43,946 nucleotides of DNA from Gyrodactylus bullatarudis (Eukaryota > Platyhelminthes > Monogenea > Gyrodactylidea > Gyrodactylidae), in NCBI GenBank assembly GCA_012064415.1, contig SSNU01000138.1, forward strand, positions 170,348 to 214,293, given 5' to 3'. The notes beneath the pieces were generated by a model. That model was not told the origin of the DNA. It made no database searches and worked only from the letters and a program-made list of their open reading frames with translations. The translations under genes were made by a program, and so were the position numbers. Below, one piece after another: positions 41,480 through 43,946 of the stretch. How positions within the stretch are numbered: the stretch's first letter is position 1; every line of letters starts with the position of its first letter.

Positions 41480-42300
41480 TTTTAGCGCCAAATGGAAATT
41501 TGAAAAATGACCATATTTTTCATATAAAAATTTTTTTTTAGAATTTTTTTCTTCAAATGGTGGGCAACATCAGTAGGATTCCAAAAAAATTCGAAAAAAT
41601 AAACTCGAGATTTCTGTAAAAATCATAGATTCCCAACTTTAAGTGAAATAATTCTTAAGGATCAACTATTTCTACCAAAAGCTTTGAAATCTTTTATGAA
41701 AAAACTTTTACCCAGAGAACTTAGAATTGAAAAATCTTTAATGGAAGAAAATCCTTTTCATTGAAAATTTTGCTTTTTAGGAAGTTAATATACTGAAAGT
41801 AAAAAGTTTCATATTTGAAAGAATTATCTTTGACATCGATTGAAATTCGCGTCCATTAAAAAATTTAATGAAAGTTTTTACGTATTTAGATGATTATTCA
41901 ACTTTGGCGCCAAGTCAGTTTCAAATCAAAATAAATAGTGTAATTTAAAGAATAATTCTTTTTCTATATATCTTATTAGAAATTTGAAAGAATTGCACTT
42001 TAACTTTGGAGGATTGAAATTATACAGTAATGTTAAACAACTCGGTGCAATTGGTTTACAAATTGTAAACTACATTTGTCCCGCTGATTTGGCACACGGG
42101 AAATAGCACACCCTACTTTTTTTAAAGAAAAAAATTATTACTTTGTAGTATGTATATCAGTTTGTTTGAACATTTTTTCTGAAAAATACTGAAAATTTGA
42201 GATATTGATCTCTCTTGAATAGCCCATTCTGACATAGGTTAGAAATCTTGTGACATTTTTATAAGGAAATATCGTTTGAGTTCTCAGTTTTTATTGAAAA
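41480..42300. other. Noncoding stretch
   Basis: AT-rich. Holds a partial copy of the dispersed repeat (about 41570-41640) and two GCGCCAA sites. No gene seen. Confidence 0.45.
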
Positions 42301-42317
42301 ATAAATCAATCTCCTCC

Positions 42318-42733
42318 TCATAAAAGGGTTTGGTTACAAGCTTCTTTTTCCTCTTGTCTCTTTCTTTCTTTGGCACTTTGATTGAGTTTACCTCCATTCC
42401 TTCTATCCCAGTAAAACAAATGTGCAGCCCCAATTAAAGAAACAGATAGGAAAGCAATCAGGGTTAACTCGAGGTAAAAGTATCCCTTACTATCGATGAT
42501 AATCCCGATCAGATGCATTGATAAGGCCAGGCCAAGATTCAAACTTGACTGGGCAATTCCGTAGGCTGTACCGTGATATTTACTCGGTAGGACCATGGCA
42601 ATCATTGGCCATAAACTGGAGGACATGATGGAATATGAAAAGCCCATGGCAATTGTCAAGGCTATCGGTGGGATCATGCCAACTGGAATGAATGCAAACA
42701 TGCATTGACATCCCAATGTGACAGATATTCCAG
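42318..42733 (-). CDS. MFSD1: MFSD1-like transporter, last exon
   Basis: The minus-strand exon is entered after a T-run and TAG at 42734-42735 (phase 1) and runs 138 codons to a stop at 42318. It covers the last four or so membrane helices of a major facilitator: GISVTLGCQCMFAFIPVG, GFSYSIMSSSLWPMIAMVLP, GTAYGIAQSSLNLGLALS, IIIDSKGYFYLELTLIAF, HLFYWDRRNGGKLNQSAKE. GFxYSxxxSxLWPMxAxVxP, GTAYGxxQSxxNLGLA, DSxGYxxLE and GGxLNxSA are hallmarks of MFSD1, a lysosomal dipeptide exporter. The frame is clean, so this is a real gene. Upstream exons were not found in the remaining 1.2 kb, so the preceding intron is long or exon 12-13 lie outside. Confidence 0.85.
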
Positions 42734-42739
42734 CTAAAA

Positions 42740-43946
42740 AAAAACAAAAGAAATGTAAATTTTTTTATCATCACACAAATTAGAAAATTTGTAACTTTAC
42801 CAAAAAGTTTTGTTCCTCATCCTGCCTAAATCTTTAATTAATGTAACATGAAATTGAAATTTTTAACTATCTTTATAATCAGTTAATTAAGTATTCTAGT
42901 GATATGTTAAAATTGAACTGTTATGGACTACGAGCAAGTAAGATGAGTAGACGTATTGGGTGAACCATAATACTTATGACTAATCTATAGAACATTTGCC
43001 CCCTCTTGTTTTGCAGTAGCTTTTCTGAATGACAAAGAGACTAAGGGTTTTTTAACATCGATGAAATGAAAAGGAATCCCTTGCGGTAAAAAATACTAAC
43101 ACGATTCAAGGTAAACTTAGAGAGGGGGCAACTGTTCTCTAATTTAACCCTACTTGGCTCATGGGTAACAAGATGAACAACAGGCTAATAATACAAAGTC
43201 CAAAGTTCTTTCACAGGATATATTGATGTATATCGCAACATGAAACGATGAACATGATAGACTAAAAAGACTTAGAATTGGATTTTTTAATGTTCAACGT
43301 TAAAAAAATAGGGACCCAGTCTAATGAATGTTCTTGTTGCTTAATAAATTTCCATTCTAATGAGAGGTAAACAAAATATTTTCAGTATCTTTCAGCTTAA
43401 ATTATCCCTCAAGAAAGTGTTGTAGGGGGATCTATGGAATATGAAGGGTTAAGTACCGAAAATACATTTTTTAAAGTTTTTTGGACTGATTCAAAAGGTT
43501 CTTTTATAGATTGACCTTGTTGCTTTAGACTTTCCTCTTCGATTTCACTTCAGACTTTTTTCAAGCTTTGGCTTATTGTAACTCGAAAAAATTTTTTAAT
43601 CCATCATTCTTGTATTTATCATCAATTTATGTTAATTACTATAATGTTAATTACTAGCTATGAAAATAAAAAACTTTAAATCTAAATATTTCAGCTAAGT
43701 GAAATTATAAATAAACGTAATTTATAAGTACATACTTATAAAGTATAGTGGTCGAATTAATATGTGGGCCACTTCAAATATTCTAAATTCTCGATTTATT
43801 TTAAACAATATTATTATCAAATTAACACTGTTAGATGCACAAGAAAATTTTCTATCAAATAATAATTGAATGAATTTTTCTATCATCGTATATTTCCCTA
43901 TAAAGGTAAAAATACTATTTTTCATTGAAAATCAAAACGAAAAAAT
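42740..43946. other. Presumed intron or upstream region of the MFSD1-like gene
   Basis: No exon recognised. A small TIR-like pair lies inside: GAACATTTGCCCCCTCT (about 42988) and AGAGGGGGCAACTGTTC (about 43120), probably a MITE of about 150 bp. The rest is AT-rich. Confidence 0.4.

Noticed and set aside
1..43946. tRNA, rRNA or CRISPR arrays
   Set aside because: No cloverleaf-like or rRNA core sequence was noticed, and repeats lack the regular spacing of CRISPR arrays.

Overview
This window is animal DNA: AT-rich, with spliced genes, a recognisable metazoan lysosomal transporter exon (MFSD1-like), and a dense, mostly decayed set of eukaryotic transposons (Penelope-like elements, a jockey/CR1-type LINE, pogo/Tigger, Merlin, Tc1, Mutator-like, a CACTG-ended element, a KRBA2/SCAND3-type integrase and several foldback elements). 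It is probably an invertebrate. The most telling feature is a set of very short introns (24-28 nt) in two unrelated DNA transposons and in front of one host gene. Introns averaging about 26 nt are known from dicyemid mesozoans; that placement is only a hypothesis, because other introns here look longer (about 60 nt or more).

Layout. 1-11 kb: minus-strand exons of a small-protein gene family (near 0.3, 2.6, 5.3, 9.6 and 10.9 kb), all entered at a phase-1 splice acceptor, broken up by Penelope ends with hammerhead-ribozyme motifs, a CACTG MITE, Tc1, Mutator-like, BED-finger and Merlin remains. 11.1-15.2 kb: a 4-kb pogo-like transposon with 0.63-kb inverted repeats and two transposase-related genes. 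16-22 kb: another family exon, then a foldback element with two 466-bp arms that enclose a LINE, a pogo deletion derivative and a plus-strand family exon. 22.4-24.9 kb: a CACTG-ended transposon with a broken gene of a widespread unnamed transposon protein family. 25-34 kb: Penelope fragments, a KRBA2-like integrase, a second pogo/Tigger gene, a Merlin pseudogene and foldback/TIR elements. 34-39 kb: mainly noncoding repeats, with one intact gene for a secreted nine-cysteine peptide at 37.0-37.2 kb and a 183-bp-armed palindrome carrying a ribozyme motif on each arm. 39.8-41.5 kb: a second Penelope subfamily. 42.3-42.7 kb: the last exon of an MFSD1-like transporter.

The most interesting signals are the hammerhead motifs attached to Penelope elements, with variants that preserve pairing; the ultra-short introns; the CACTG element and its protein family; and the small-protein family that shares intron phase. 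Only the cysteine-rich peptide gene and the MFSD1 exon look like intact host coding sequence with a recognisable character. Most other coding remnants carry stops or frameshifts.
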